DNA of 64,000 nucleotides. Origin: Iodidimonas nitroreducens. Its GTDB lineage: Bacteria > Pseudomonadota > Alphaproteobacteria > Sphingomonadales > Rhodothalassiaceae. The notes under the pieces are model-generated. The model had not been told where the DNA came from. It ran no database searches and worked only from the letters and a program-made list of their open reading frames with translations. Both the position numbers and the translations under genes were made by a program. The DNA is taken from NCBI RefSeq assembly GCF_008579165.1, contig NZ_BKCN01000007.1. The stretch is one strand, 5' to 3'. This document shows, piece by piece, positions 30,000-39,355 of the stretch (positions are counted from its first letter, which is position 1; each line of letters opens with the position of its first letter).

Positions 30000-31505
30000 T
30001 CAAAGCTCGAAGCTGATGCCTTGGGCCAAAGGCAACTGAGTGGAATAATTCACCGTGGAGGTTTGCCGACGCATATAAACCCGCCACGCATCAGAGCCCG
30101 ATTCGCGGCCCCCGCCGGTCTCTTTCTCGCCGCCAAAAGCGCCGCCGATTTCAGCGCCCGAGGTGCCGATATTGATATTGGCAATCCCGCAATCCGATCC
30201 AGTGGCGGACAGATAAAGCTCGGCCTCGCGCACATCATTGCTGAACAAAGCCGATGATAAACCCTGCGACACCGCATTTTGCAAGGCAATCGCCGCATCG
30301 AAATCATCATATTTCACCGCATATAAAATGGGGGCGAAGGTTTCATCCATCATCACCCCTTTTTGAGCGGGCATTTCAACAATCGCCGGGCGCGCATAAA
30401 AGGCATCGGGATAGCGATCGGCCAGCACACGCCCCCCGCCCTCAACCACGCCGCCTTCGGCCCGGGCGCGCTCAAGGGCTTTGTCCATGGCATTGAGCGC
30501 CGCCTCATCGATCAGCGGCCCCACCAGCGCGCCTTCCAGGGGATTGCCCACCGTCACCCGCTCGAAAGCCGCCTTCAGCCGGGGCATCAGATCATCATAG
30601 ATGCTGCGATGAATGATCAGCCTGCGGGTGGATGTGCAGCGCTGACCCGCCGTGCCCACGGCCCCGAACACGATCGCCCGCACCGCCAGATCAAGATCCG
30701 CCGACGGGGCGACGATGATCGCATTATTGCCGCCCAATTCCAAAAGGCAGCGGCCAAAGCGGCTGGCCACCCTTGGCGCCACCTTGCGCCCCATGGCACA
30801 GGAGCCGGTGGCTGAAATCAGCGGCACCCGGGGATCATCCACCAAAGCTTCGCCAATATCGGCCGCCCCGATCACAATCTGCGACAAGCCATCGGGGGCC
30901 GCCCCGAATTTGGCGGCAGCGCGCAAAAACAGGGCTTGGCAGGCCAAAGCAGTGAACGGCGTTTTTTCGGATGGTTTCCATAAAACCGGATCGCCACACA
31001 CCAAAGCCAATGCCGTATTCCATGACCAGACGGCGACCGGGAAATTAAAGGCGGAAATCACCCCCACGGGGCCAAGCGGCTGCCAGTTTTCGCGCATGGC
31101 ATGGCCGGGCCGTTCCGAGGCAATGGTCAAGCCATAAAGCTGGCGCGACAGGCCCACGGCGAAATCGCAGATATCGATCATTTCCTGCACTTCGCCCTTG
31201 CCTTCTTCAAGGATCTTGCCGTTTTCCACGCTCACCAACCGCCCCAGCGCATCCTTGTGGGCGCGCAATTCTTCGCCCAGAAGCCGCACCAACTCGCCTC
31301 GCTGGGGCCCCGGCATCTGCCGCCAGATGGCAAAGGCTTCCACCGCCTTCCCCACTTTCTCAGCCACGGATTGGGGGCTATCCATCTTCACATGACCAAT
31401 CAGGCTTCCATCGATGGGGCTGGTGACCGCCAAAGTTCCGGCCTGATCACCAGAATGATCCAATGGCCCCAGATGCAGGGATGAAAAAAGCTCTTTGATC
31501 GTCAT
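30000..31505 (-). CDS. Aldehyde dehydrogenase, ALDH7/alpha-aminoadipate semialdehyde type
   Basis: 501 residues. ALDH7-class NAD-dependent dehydrogenase; the closest well-studied members oxidise alpha-aminoadipate semialdehyde to alpha-aminoadipate. The nucleophile is in GQRCTSTRRL and the general base in LELGGNNAIIV; NFPVAVWSWNTALALVCGDP is typical of this class. It is the last of three closely spaced minus-strand genes: the saccharopine dehydrogenase that would supply its substrate is first and a thiamine enzyme is between them. The context supports lysine breakdown, though the exact substrate is inference. Confidence 0.9.
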   Translation of the reverse strand: MTIKELFSSLHLGPLDHSGDQAGTLAVTSPIDGSLIGHVKMDSPQSVAEKVGKAVEAFAIWRQMPGPQRGELVRLLGEELRAHKDALGRLVSVENGKILEEGKGEVQEMIDICDFAVGLSRQLYGLTIASERPGHAMRENWQPLGPVGVISAFNFPVAVWSWNTALALVCGDPVLWKPSEKTPFTALACQALFLRAAAKFGAAPDGLSQIVIGAADIGEALVDDPRVPLISATGSCAMGRKVAPRVASRFGRCLLELGGNNAIIVAPSADLDLAVRAIVFGAVGTAGQRCTSTRRLIIHRSIYDDLMPRLKAAFERVTVGNPLEGALVGPLIDEAALNAMDKALERARAEGGVVEGGGRVLADRYPDAFYARPAIVEMPAQKGVMMDETFAPILYAVKYDDFDAAIALQNAVSQGLSSALFSNDVREAELYLSATGSDCGIANINIGTSGAEIGGAFGGEKETGGGRESGSDAWRVYMRRQTSTVNYSTQLPLAQGISFEL

Positions 31506-31560
31506 GGGGATTGTCTCCGTTTAATGGTTTTATTCTGCGCCGGTATGGCGGTGAAAAATG

Positions 31561-33264
31561 TCAGGCACGGCCAAGGTTTGAAAGCCGGGCGGTGGGGCTG
31601 ATCGCTTCCCTGTCCACCCTGATTTCGATCAAAGCCGGGCCATCCGTTGCCCGAGCGCGGGCCAAAGCGGGGGCAAAATCATCGCTGTGTTCCACCAGAA
31701 ATCCTTCCATCCCAAAGGATCGGGCATAGGCCACGAAATCGGGATTGCTGAGATCGGTGCCGCTTACCCGCCCGGGATAATGGCGTTCCTGATGCATCCG
31801 AATGGTGCCATAAAAGCCATTATTGAGCACTAAAAACACCAGCTTTGCCTGATAGCGCACCGCCGTGGCCAATTCATTGCCGCTCATCAAAAAGCAGCCA
31901 TCGCCCGCCACCGATATCACCGGGCGATCTCGGTGCACAAGGGCGGCGGCGATGCCCGCTGGCACCGCATAGCCCATGGCCCCGGATGTGGGGGCAAGCT
32001 GGGTGCGAAAGCCGCGATATTCAAAAAAACGATGCAAAAAGGCGGCATAATTGCCCGCCCCATTGGTGATGATCGCATCATCGGGCAAAGCCGCCCGCAA
32101 ATGCCCATAAAGGGCGGCCAACTGCACCCCGCCCGGATTGGAAACGGGGGCCCTCCAGGCCCGCTCCTGCGCTTTGTTCAAAGCCCCCCAATCCGCCCAA
32201 CGCCCTGCCACATCCCCTGGCAAGCCTTCATTGGCCAGGGCATCGATAAACAGCCCGGGTGCGGCATTAATCGCCAGATCAGGCTGATAAACCCGGCCCA
32301 ATTCTTCGGCCCCGGCATGCACATGCACCATTTTTTGCGCCGGATAAGGCGGTTTCAGGCGGCGATAGCCATCGGTGGTCATCTCCCCCAAACGGGGGCC
32401 GAGAACCAGCAGCAGATCAGCCTTTTGCACATGCGCCACAAGGCCGGGATCAGCGCCTATCCCCAGATGCCCGGCATAAGCGCTGGAGCGATTATCAACA
32501 AGCGACTGGGCGCGAAACGACACCGCCAGCGGAATCCCCGCCTTTTCCGCAAACTGCCGCAATTGTTTGGCTTCTGGTTCTGTCCAAGGCCCGCCACCCC
32601 CTAGAATGAATGGTCGTTTCGCCTGCGAAATAAGTTCGGCCACAGCCTTCACATCATCGGGATGGGGGGAGGCCTGCACCGCCTTATGGGCGGGCCGGGA
32701 TGCTTGAACGCGAGCCTCATGAGGATCAGCCCCGCATTCGGCGCTCAGCACATCTTCGGGCAAGGCCAAAGCCACCGGCCCCTGACGGCCAGCAAGGGCG
32801 GTTGACCACGCGCGGCCCACATATTCAGTCATGCGGGAAGGCTCACCCACCTCGCCGGTCCATTTCGTCACTTCCGACAGAAAGCGGCGATAATCGATTT
32901 CCTGAAAGGCTTCGCGGTCGATCATCTGCCGCGCCACCTGCCCGATGAACAGCATCATCGGGGTGGAATCCTGAAAAGCGGTGTGCAGGCCAATGCTGGC
33001 ATGGGTCGCCCCCGGACCCCGGGTGACAAAGGCAAGGCCGGGCTGCCCCGTCAGCTTGCCATAGGCTTCAGCCATATTGGCGGCGGCCGCTTCATGGCGG
33101 CAGGTGATGAAGGGCAGACGATCCTGCTGATCATAAAGGGCATCGAGCACGGCCAGATAGCTTTCGCCGGGCACGCCAAAAGCCATGCGCGCGCCCCGGC
33201 TGATCAGAGCATCGACCAGAAGGCGCGCCCCGGTGGTCATGCTGTCATCAGGGTTCGATGTCAT
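31561..33264 (-). CDS. Thiamine pyrophosphate enzyme, acetolactate synthase-like
   Basis: 567 residues with the three-domain fold of the acetolactate synthase superfamily. The cofactor-activating Glu is in CRHEAAAANMAEAYG, and the ThDP/Mg motif runs from VAGDGCFLMSGNELATA to FLVLNNGFYG. No regulatory small subunit follows, so branched-chain synthesis is unlikely. It sits between a saccharopine dehydrogenase gene (14 bp) and an ALDH7 gene (55 bp), so it probably acts in that catabolic pathway as a 2-oxoacid decarboxylase or carboligase. Its substrate is unknown. The ATG at 33264 has GAAGGGG upstream; a second ATG 8 codons in is possible. Confidence 0.85.
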   Translation of the reverse strand: MTSNPDDSMTTGARLLVDALISRGARMAFGVPGESYLAVLDALYDQQDRLPFITCRHEAAAANMAEAYGKLTGQPGLAFVTRGPGATHASIGLHTAFQDSTPMMLFIGQVARQMIDREAFQEIDYRRFLSEVTKWTGEVGEPSRMTEYVGRAWSTALAGRQGPVALALPEDVLSAECGADPHEARVQASRPAHKAVQASPHPDDVKAVAELISQAKRPFILGGGGPWTEPEAKQLRQFAEKAGIPLAVSFRAQSLVDNRSSAYAGHLGIGADPGLVAHVQKADLLLVLGPRLGEMTTDGYRRLKPPYPAQKMVHVHAGAEELGRVYQPDLAINAAPGLFIDALANEGLPGDVAGRWADWGALNKAQERAWRAPVSNPGGVQLAALYGHLRAALPDDAIITNGAGNYAAFLHRFFEYRGFRTQLAPTSGAMGYAVPAGIAAALVHRDRPVISVAGDGCFLMSGNELATAVRYQAKLVFLVLNNGFYGTIRMHQERHYPGRVSGTDLSNPDFVAYARSFGMEGFLVEHSDDFAPALARARATDGPALIEIRVDREAISPTARLSNLGRA

Positions 33265-33278
33265 GAAACTTTGCCCCT

Positions 33279-34399
33279 TCAGGCCACCGCCGCCCCGGCA
33301 TGGGCATCGGCAACATTAGGCTGATCAAGGGCATAATGGCAGCCAAATCGATTGGCAAGGAACTGATCGAGGCCAATATCTTCCTGTTTCACAAAGCCCT
33401 TTTGGGCAATTTTTCCCTGCGCCAAAAGATCGAGAACCGCGCAGATGCCCGCCGCTGTGGTGATCTGAATCCCGCTCCACACCCGTCCGCCCAAGGCATG
33501 GGCATAAATCTTTTGCGCATGGCTTTCCTGCATGAAACGGCCATCCCTTTGCCTGATACGGTGACAAAGATCAGCACCACATCCTGCATCGTCACCGGGA
33601 TCGCATGTTCAAAAATCTGCTTTAAAAGCCCCTGATTTTCCGCCAGCCGCAAATCCTGCAACAGCATCTTCACCAGATCCCGATGACCGGGATAGCGCAC
33701 CGTGCGATAATTGAGATATTGCACCTTGCCGGCCAGTGTTTCGGCCAAAGTGCCCAGCCCGCCCGAGGTATTGAAGGCTTCGTAATTCACCCCATCCAGA
33801 GAAAAATGCTCGATTTCCTCTAAAGGCGGCACCTCGCGCATCGCGCCATTCACCACCGCTTCGCAAGGATTGCAATATTCATTGATCAGGCCATCGGTTG
33901 ACCATGTGAGATTATATTGCAAGGCATTGGTGGGATATTTCGGCAAGGCCCCCACCCGCATCTGCACGCTGTGGAGGCTATCGAAACGCCGCGCCAGATC
34001 ATGGGCAACGATGGAAATAAAGCCCGGAGCCAGGCCGCATTGGGGAATGAAGGCGGTGGCCGCCCCTTCAGCCAAAGCCTTGATCGCCCGGGTGCTGGCC
34101 ACATCTTCGGTGAGATCAAGATAATGGCAGCCCGATTGCCCGGCCACATCGCCAATCAGGGGATTGAGATGATAGGGCATCGCCGACATCACCGCAAAGC
34201 AGCCCGCCATGGCCGCCGCCAAATCCTTGGGATCGGTGCAATCCACGATCTGGGTGCTGATCCGCCCCGAAGGCAGGATGCGCGCCAAGGCCGCCGCATC
34301 GCGATCGGCCACACGCACCTGATAATCACCACTTTCCGCCAGCATGATGGCGATCATTGCACCGATCTTACCCGCCCCCAGCAAAAGAATCTGCTTCAT
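33279..34399 (-). CDS. Saccharopine dehydrogenase family protein (one frameshift)
   Basis: 373 residues after one base is restored. An N-terminal Rossmann motif (ILLLGAGKIGAMIAIMLAESG), an internal LDLTEDVASTRAI stretch and a C-terminal catalytic domain match saccharopine dehydrogenases. In lysine catabolism this enzyme cleaves saccharopine to glutamate and alpha-aminoadipate semialdehyde. The frame breaks at 33545-33547: one more G in the minus-strand GGG run gives VSGKGxGRFMQESHAQKIYAHALGG. It is first in the operon with the thiamine enzyme and ALDH7. No lysine-ketoglutarate reductase is fused or adjacent, so another enzyme must feed it. Confidence 0.87.
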
Positions 34400-34537
34400 T
34401 TTGTGCTCCCGAATGCATGGGGATCATCATCGCTTTTACGGTTTATCAATGATCCCGCCCCAAAGATTATCAAGATTATATAGACAGCCTTGATACGCTG
34501 CCCCTGACAACTTTGTGAACCCCTGATTTAGGCTTAT

Positions 34538-34610
34538 CTGTGCACAGGCGATTTCACTTCTGCACAAGATGTCTTATATGCAGTTTGAAACCAAGATCTT
34601 GTGCCTGTGC
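34538..34610. promoter_or_regulatory. Nested inverted repeats in the divergent promoter region
   Basis: GCACAAGAT (34562-34570) pairs with ATCTTGTGC (34596-34604), and the outer GCACAG (34542-34547) pairs with CTGTGC (34605-34610). The left outer arm is part of a palindrome CTGTGCACAG at 34538-34547. The element lies in the 288 bp gap between the lysine-catabolism operon and the metallo-hydrolase gene. Repeated TGCACA half-sites fit an operator; an mRNA leader hairpin is the alternative. No regulator gene is adjacent. Confidence 0.5.
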
Positions 34611-34687
34611 TTGATGGCAAGGCATAAGGAGCCCCAAGCCCGAAGCAATCGGGCGGAACAGTAAAAAATAGGAAGAGTCAAAAGTCA

Positions 34688-35593
34688 GTGCCTCCCAAAT
34701 TCAATCGTGATTTTGACATCCCCTATGGCATCGCCATCGATATTGCGCCCGGTATCAGCCGTGTTCTTGCCAATAATCCCAAGGATTATACCTTCAAAGG
34801 GACCAACAGCTTTCTGATCGGCAGGAAGGAACTGGCGATCATCGATCCCGGTCCGCTGCTCGAAAGCCATATCGATGCGCTGATCAAAGCCATTGGCGGG
34901 CGCCCGGTGTGCGCCATTCTGGTCACCCACAGCCATGCCGATCATTCCCCGGCAGCGCAGGTTTTAAGCGAAAAATGCGGTGCCCCGGTCATGGGCCATC
35001 GTCCCCTTGATCCGGCCATCGCCGCCCTCACCGAAGAAGATGTGGATCTGGAATTTTCCCCCGATCGCGCCCTTGGCGATGGCGATGAAATCGCGGTGGA
35101 TGGGCGGATCATCCGGGCCGTTCACACGCCCGGGCATTTCCCCAATCATTTGTGCTATGCCCTTGATGATGATCGCATTCTTTTTTCCGGCGATCAGGTG
35201 ATGGGCTGGTCCACCACCGTCATCTCGCCGCCCCTTGGCAATCTGGAACATTATCTTGCCTCCCTTGATCGCCTGCTGGGCCGCGATGATCGGCTCTATC
35301 TGCCAAGCCATGGGCCGCAGATCGATGATCCGCATCCTTATGTGCGGGATTTGATCCGCCATCGCCATCATCGCGAACAGCAGATCATCACCTGCCTTGC
35401 CAAGGGCTGCACTACGCCGGATGCGATTGTTGCGGATATTTATGAAGGTCTGTCGCCACGGCTGGAACAGGCGGCAGCGCAATCGGTGCAGGCGCATCTG
35501 GATTATCTGGCGGCGCGCGGGCTGATCAATCCTGATCATTCCCATCAATTGCAGGAACTACAGGCGGCGATTGCAAGCCCGCTGGCGTCATGA
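34688..35593 (+). CDS. MBL-fold metallo-hydrolase (LACTB2-like)
   Basis: 301 residues starting at GTG 34688. The zinc site is LVTHSHADHSPAA with later ligands in VHTPGHFPNHLCY and LFSGDQVMG. A C-terminal winged-helix region (from about residue 235, LAKGCTTPDAIVADIYEGL) matches the LACTB2/beta-lactamase-like 2 branch, members of which cut RNA or hydrolyse small esters. The role in this organism is unknown. The stop overlaps the following hydrolase start (ATGA at 35590-35593), implying coupled translation. Confidence 0.88.
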   Translation: MPPKFNRDFDIPYGIAIDIAPGISRVLANNPKDYTFKGTNSFLIGRKELAIIDPGPLLESHIDALIKAIGGRPVCAILVTHSHADHSPAAQVLSEKCGAPVMGHRPLDPAIAALTEEDVDLEFSPDRALGDGDEIAVDGRIIRAVHTPGHFPNHLCYALDDDRILFSGDQVMGWSTTVISPPLGNLEHYLASLDRLLGRDDRLYLPSHGPQIDDPHPYVRDLIRHRHHREQQIITCLAKGCTTPDAIVADIYEGLSPRLEQAAAQSVQAHLDYLAARGLINPDHSHQLQELQAAIASPLAS

Positions 35594-36525
35594 CCCGATC
35601 CGCCCGGAGCCGAGGCTGGCGCAGCGCCGGAAAGATCGCCCTGCTGATCGCTGGCGTTTTAGGTATTCTGGGTGGCGTTTATGCCTGCGCCTCGCCACCG
35701 GGCATTTCATCTGCGCGCGTGGCATGGGATGCCACGCCTTTGGGATATAGTGCCGAAATTGGCGGCGAAACCCCGCAAATCATCAGGATCAACGGCTATG
35801 CTGCTGGCCCGAATGATGGACGCGCGGTGATATTGGTGCATGGCACACCGGGCTCGGCCAAGGTTTGGAAAGACTTCATCCAATATGCCGAGGATCAGCC
35901 CCGGGCGAAAAATCTGCGCTTCATCACCATCGATCGCCCCGGCTTTGGAGAGAGCGAGCCCAAGGGGGCCATGGTCTCGCTCAAGGATCAGGCCGCCGCT
36001 CTCGCCCCGCTTTTGGTTGCCGAAAATGGCCAAAAGCCGATCATGAAGCCAATCATTTTAGGCCACAGCCTGGGCGGGCCGGTGGCGGCGCGGGCCGGGC
36101 TTGATTATCCCGATGCGGTGGGGGGGCTGGTGCTCGCCGCCGGGGCCTTTGATCCCGATCTCGAAAAAGTGTATGCGATCCAGTATCTTGGCGATAGTTT
36201 TCTGCTGTCATGGGCTTTGCCCCGCGCCCTTAAAAATGCCAATCGCGAATTGATCGCCCTCAAGGCCGAATTAAAAGAATTGGCTTTGGGCCTGCCCCAA
36301 CTCACAACCCCCACCATCATGGTCCATGGCACCGATGATGATCTGGTGCCTTATGACAATGTGGCCTTTCTGCGCCGCATGATCGATCCGGCGCTGCCCT
36401 TCAAGCTGATGCGAATCGATGAAGGCGACCATTTCCTGCCATGGAATGCCAAAGAAACCCTGCTTGAAGCCATTCTTGATCTTGATCAGCAGCTTCGAGC
36501 CAGTGACCCGCTCCCTGCCCTGTGA
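35590..36525 (+). CDS. Alpha/beta hydrolase, membrane-anchored
   Basis: 311 residues. An N-terminal hydrophobic segment (KIALLIAGVLGILGGVYACA) could be an anchor or a poor lipoprotein signal. The alpha/beta hydrolase fold shows the oxyanion HGTPGSAKVW, the nucleophile elbow GHSLGGP, the acid in HGTDDDLVPYDN and a final histidine in EGDHFLPW. This is a complete catalytic triad, so it is likely an active esterase or lipase-like enzyme of unknown substrate. It is coupled to the metallo-hydrolase. Confidence 0.87.
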   Translation: MTRSARSRGWRSAGKIALLIAGVLGILGGVYACASPPGISSARVAWDATPLGYSAEIGGETPQIIRINGYAAGPNDGRAVILVHGTPGSAKVWKDFIQYAEDQPRAKNLRFITIDRPGFGESEPKGAMVSLKDQAAALAPLLVAENGQKPIMKPIILGHSLGGPVAARAGLDYPDAVGGLVLAAGAFDPDLEKVYAIQYLGDSFLLSWALPRALKNANRELIALKAELKELALGLPQLTTPTIMVHGTDDDLVPYDNVAFLRRMIDPALPFKLMRIDEGDHFLPWNAKETLLEAILDLDQQLRASDPLPAL

Positions 36526-36535
36526 TTCAAAAAAA

Positions 36536-37033
36536 TCAGGCTCTTTCCAGCTCGATGAAGGAATAGGCCGGTTGGCCATCGCTGGCGGGATGATCCTCGC
36601 GCCCAATTTCGCGCCATTCTTCGCGCGATAAAGCGGGAAAAATCGCATCACCTGTATAAACCCCATGCACACGGGTGAGATAGATGCGATCCGCCCGATC
36701 CAGAAAGGCCCGATAAATTTCCGCGCCGCCGATGATCATCACCTCGGGGCAGGAATCGGCAAGATCGAGGGCCGCATCAGGGCTGTGGGCCAGCAGGATA
36801 TCGGGATGAACATCCGCCATTATTTGCCGGGTGATCACAATATTTTTGCGCCCCGCTAAGGGCTTGCCAATCGATTCGTGGGTTTTGCGGCCCATGATCA
36901 CCGGTTTCCCCATGGTCAACTGGCGAAAATGGCGCAAATCCGGCGGCAGGTGCCATGGCATCCGGCCTTGATCGCCAATCACGCCATTTTCGGCGGCGGC
37001 TACAATCAGTGATAATCTTGCCAAGGGGCGCAC
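36536..37033 (-). CDS. folA: Dihydrofolate reductase
   Basis: 165 residues. Reduces dihydrofolate with NADPH. Conserved stretches are LSLIVAAAENGVIGDQGRMPWHLP (with the catalytic acid Asp further on in PPDLRHF), GKPVIMGRKTHESIG and VMIIGGAEIYRAFL. The first codon as drawn is GTG at 37033, nearly touching an AGGAA site; a TTG three codons in (37024, giving ARLSLIV) has better spacing and may be the true start. It works with ThyA, encoded about 1.3 kb away, to recycle folate during dTMP synthesis. Confidence 0.93.
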   Translation of the reverse strand: MRPLARLSLIVAAAENGVIGDQGRMPWHLPPDLRHFRQLTMGKPVIMGRKTHESIGKPLAGRKNIVITRQIMADVHPDILLAHSPDAALDLADSCPEVMIIGGAEIYRAFLDRADRIYLTRVHGVYTGDAIFPALSREEWREIGREDHPASDGQPAYSFIELERA

Positions 37034-37093
37034 TTCCTGCTTTTCTTGGGGCCTTCATTTTTCATCGATAACCCCGCTCGATCAGGATTTTCC

Positions 37094-37912
37094 ATGCTCA
37101 AACGACTGCTCATTGCTTTTATCGCCCTGTTTTTCCTGAGTGGAGCCTCGGGCTATGGTTTGCATCTTTATTACAAGGATCGCATTTTCAATCCATCCCC
37201 TGATCGCGCCGATGTCGAAAAATCGCCTTTTCCGGTCGAGGTCATCACCATCAAAACCGCCGATGGGCTGGATTTGCAATCCTGGTGGAGCCCGCCTCGC
37301 GATGGCATGGCCAGCATTTTATATCTGCATGGAAATTCCAAGAGCATCGGCAGCTATCTGCGGGGCACCGCCCCCCTTGTGGCGGCTGGCTATGGCGTTT
37401 TGATGCTGGAATATCGCGGCTATGGCGGCAATCCGGGCGCTTTATCCGATGATGGCTTCCTCATCGATGCCCATAGCGCCCTTGATTGGATGGAAGCCCG
37501 GGGCATCGCCTCATCGGATGTGCATGTTTATGGCTATTCTTTGGGAACCGGGGTGGCGGTACCTTTGGCGGCACAGCGCGATGTGGCTTCGGTGGTCCTG
37601 GCTGCCCCCTTCGCCTCCATCGCCGAAATGGGCTATGATCAGTTCCCCCGCTGGTTTGTTGATGCCCTGCTCACGGATCGCTTCGATTCCATTGGCCATA
37701 TCAAGGATGTAACGGAACCGGTGCTGATCTTGCATGGCAGCGATGATCAAACCGTGCCCGCCCATCAATCGGTCAGGCTTGCTGCAGCGGGGCATGACAA
37801 TATCACCCGCCATGTGATCGATGGCGCGGGCCATGGCTGGGATCTTTTCGAGCCGCGCGGCCATGCGCTGATCCTGCGCTTTTATGAATCGCTGGCCGCC
37901 GCTTCGTCCTGA
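37094..37912 (+). CDS. BEM46/ABHD13-like alpha/beta hydrolase
   Basis: 272 residues from ATG 37094 (MLKRLLIAFIALFFLSG), preceded by ATCAGGA. The N-terminal helix is a membrane anchor. The catalytic motifs are YLHGNSKSIGS, the nucleophile elbow GYSLGTGV, HGSDDQTVPAHQS and GAGHGWD. MLEYRGYGGNPG is typical of the BEM46 branch. The substrate is unknown. It lies between folA (divergent) and the coiled-coil gene (convergent). Confidence 0.87.
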   Translation: MLKRLLIAFIALFFLSGASGYGLHLYYKDRIFNPSPDRADVEKSPFPVEVITIKTADGLDLQSWWSPPRDGMASILYLHGNSKSIGSYLRGTAPLVAAGYGVLMLEYRGYGGNPGALSDDGFLIDAHSALDWMEARGIASSDVHVYGYSLGTGVAVPLAAQRDVASVVLAAPFASIAEMGYDQFPRWFVDALLTDRFDSIGHIKDVTEPVLILHGSDDQTVPAHQSVRLAAAGHDNITRHVIDGAGHGWDLFEPRGHALILRFYESLAAASS

Positions 37913-37936
37913 GAAACGATCAAAAGCCACCCTCAT

Positions 37937-38221
37937 TCATTGATAGTGGCTGCGGGCCTTTTTCAGGGCCTCGTTCATATCATCAAGGGCCTTTTCCGCC
38001 CCTTTGCGCATCTCGTTGAAGGCGCTTTCGCTGGAGCTTTCAAGGCCCTTGATCAGGTCATGGGCCTTGTCGCGCTGGCGGCGCACCTCATCCACCTGGC
38101 GCTTGAAATCTTCTTGCTGGCCTGCCTGAAATTTTCTGGCTTTGGCCTGCAATTTATCCAATTCGGCTTCCCATTCATCCAGACTTGCCTTCAGCTTTTC
38201 ATAAGATGCATTGGGTGCCAT
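37937..38221 (-). CDS. Small coiled-coil protein
   Basis: 94 residues from ATG 38221 (MAPNASYEKLKASLDEWEAEL), preceded by AAAGGGG. It is almost entirely charged heptads (LDKLQAKARKFQAGQQEDF, KRQVDEVRRQRDKAHDLIK), so one long coiled coil is predicted. Short proteins of this type occur widely in alphaproteobacteria without a known role. There is no signal peptide. It is downstream of thyA on the same strand, 93 bp away. Confidence 0.72.
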   Translation of the reverse strand: MAPNASYEKLKASLDEWEAELDKLQAKARKFQAGQQEDFKRQVDEVRRQRDKAHDLIKGLESSSESAFNEMRKGAEKALDDMNEALKKARSHYQ

Positions 38222-38314
38222 GGTGCGCCCCTTTCCCTTCATCATGATCCGATGCCATATGAACGCCGGGGCGGCAGCAAAAGTTCTCATCTTCGGAAAA
38301 ATCCGAGCCGTTTT

Positions 38315-39109
38315 TCACACCGCAACCGGTGCCTTGATATGGGGATGGGGGTCATAATCCTTGAGGATGAAATCCTCATAGCAAAAATCAAACAGGGATG
38401 TGCGCGCCTTATTGATCTCCATCCGGGGCAAGGGGCGCGGGGTGCGCAAAAGCTGCGCATCGGCCTGTTTCAGGTGATTTTTATAAAGATGCGCATCGCC
38501 TAAGCTATGGACGAAATCCCCGGGCTCAAGGCCACTGACCTGAGCGATCATCATGGTAAGCAGGGCATAAGAGGCGATATTGAACGGCACGCCCAAAAAC
38601 ACATCGGCAGAGCGCTGATAAAGCTGGCACGACAAGCGCCCATCGGCGACATAAAATTGAAACAGGCAATGGCAGGGCGGCAAGGCCATCTGATCGACAT
38701 CCGCCGGGTTCCAGGCGCTGACAATCAATCGGCGGCTATCGGGATTGTTTTTGATCGCATCCACAACCACGCTGATCTGATCGATCACCCGGCCATCGGC
38801 GGCCTCCCATGATCGCCATTGCTTGCCATAAACCGGCCCCAGATCGCCTTTGGCATCGGCCCATTCATCCCAGATGCCCACCCCATGATCCTGCAGCCAG
38901 CCGATATTGGTATCGCCGCGCAAAAACCACAGCAATTCATAGATGATCGACCGCAGATGCAGCTTTTTGGTGGTGAGCAGGGGGAAGCCTTCGGCCAGAT
39001 CAAAGCGCATCTGATGCCCGAAAATCGACAGCGTACCGGTACCGGTGCGATCCTCTTTGTCCGTCCCTTCGGTGCGGATTTTGCGCAAAAGATCCAGATA
39101 TTGCTGCAT
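38315..39109 (-). CDS. thyA: Thymidylate synthase ThyA
   Basis: 264 residues from ATG 39109 (MQQYLDLLRKIRTEGTDKED), the same length as E. coli ThyA; the longer frame upstream is ignored. It makes dTMP from dUMP with methylene-tetrahydrofolate. The catalytic Cys is in ALPPCHCLFQFYV, and RTGTGTLSIFGHQMRFDL and the C-terminal HPHIKAPVAV are conserved. Dihydrofolate produced here is the substrate of FolA. The 246 bp upstream gap before the chemoreceptor gene shows no gene. Confidence 0.96.
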   Translation of the reverse strand: MQQYLDLLRKIRTEGTDKEDRTGTGTLSIFGHQMRFDLAEGFPLLTTKKLHLRSIIYELLWFLRGDTNIGWLQDHGVGIWDEWADAKGDLGPVYGKQWRSWEAADGRVIDQISVVVDAIKNNPDSRRLIVSAWNPADVDQMALPPCHCLFQFYVADGRLSCQLYQRSADVFLGVPFNIASYALLTMMIAQVSGLEPGDFVHSLGDAHLYKNHLKQADAQLLRTPRPLPRMEINKARTSLFDFCYEDFILKDYDPHPHIKAPVAV

Positions 39110-39355
39110 GATTTCAATCTCGATTATCTCGGCCATCTCAGCCGCATCCGGGCTTCATACCACAAGCACATGTCGAAATAACCCACTCATGCCCCTCAGG
39201 CAAGAGCCAGGCTAGGGAGCCCTCGAAAGCCGCTGCCGATGCGGCGGGGAAAAAGGATAAAATTTTAATCTCCTTGTTTTTTAACAGGCTTTTAACCCTG
39301 AGCACGGATAGTCAGGGTCGATTGAGGGTGCAATCTGAAGGGGCACGACCGCATC

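Noticed and set aside
31561..33264. ilvB, biosynthetic acetolactate synthase
   Set aside because: No ilvH or ilvC beside it, and the operon context is catabolic; kept as an unspecified ThDP enzyme.
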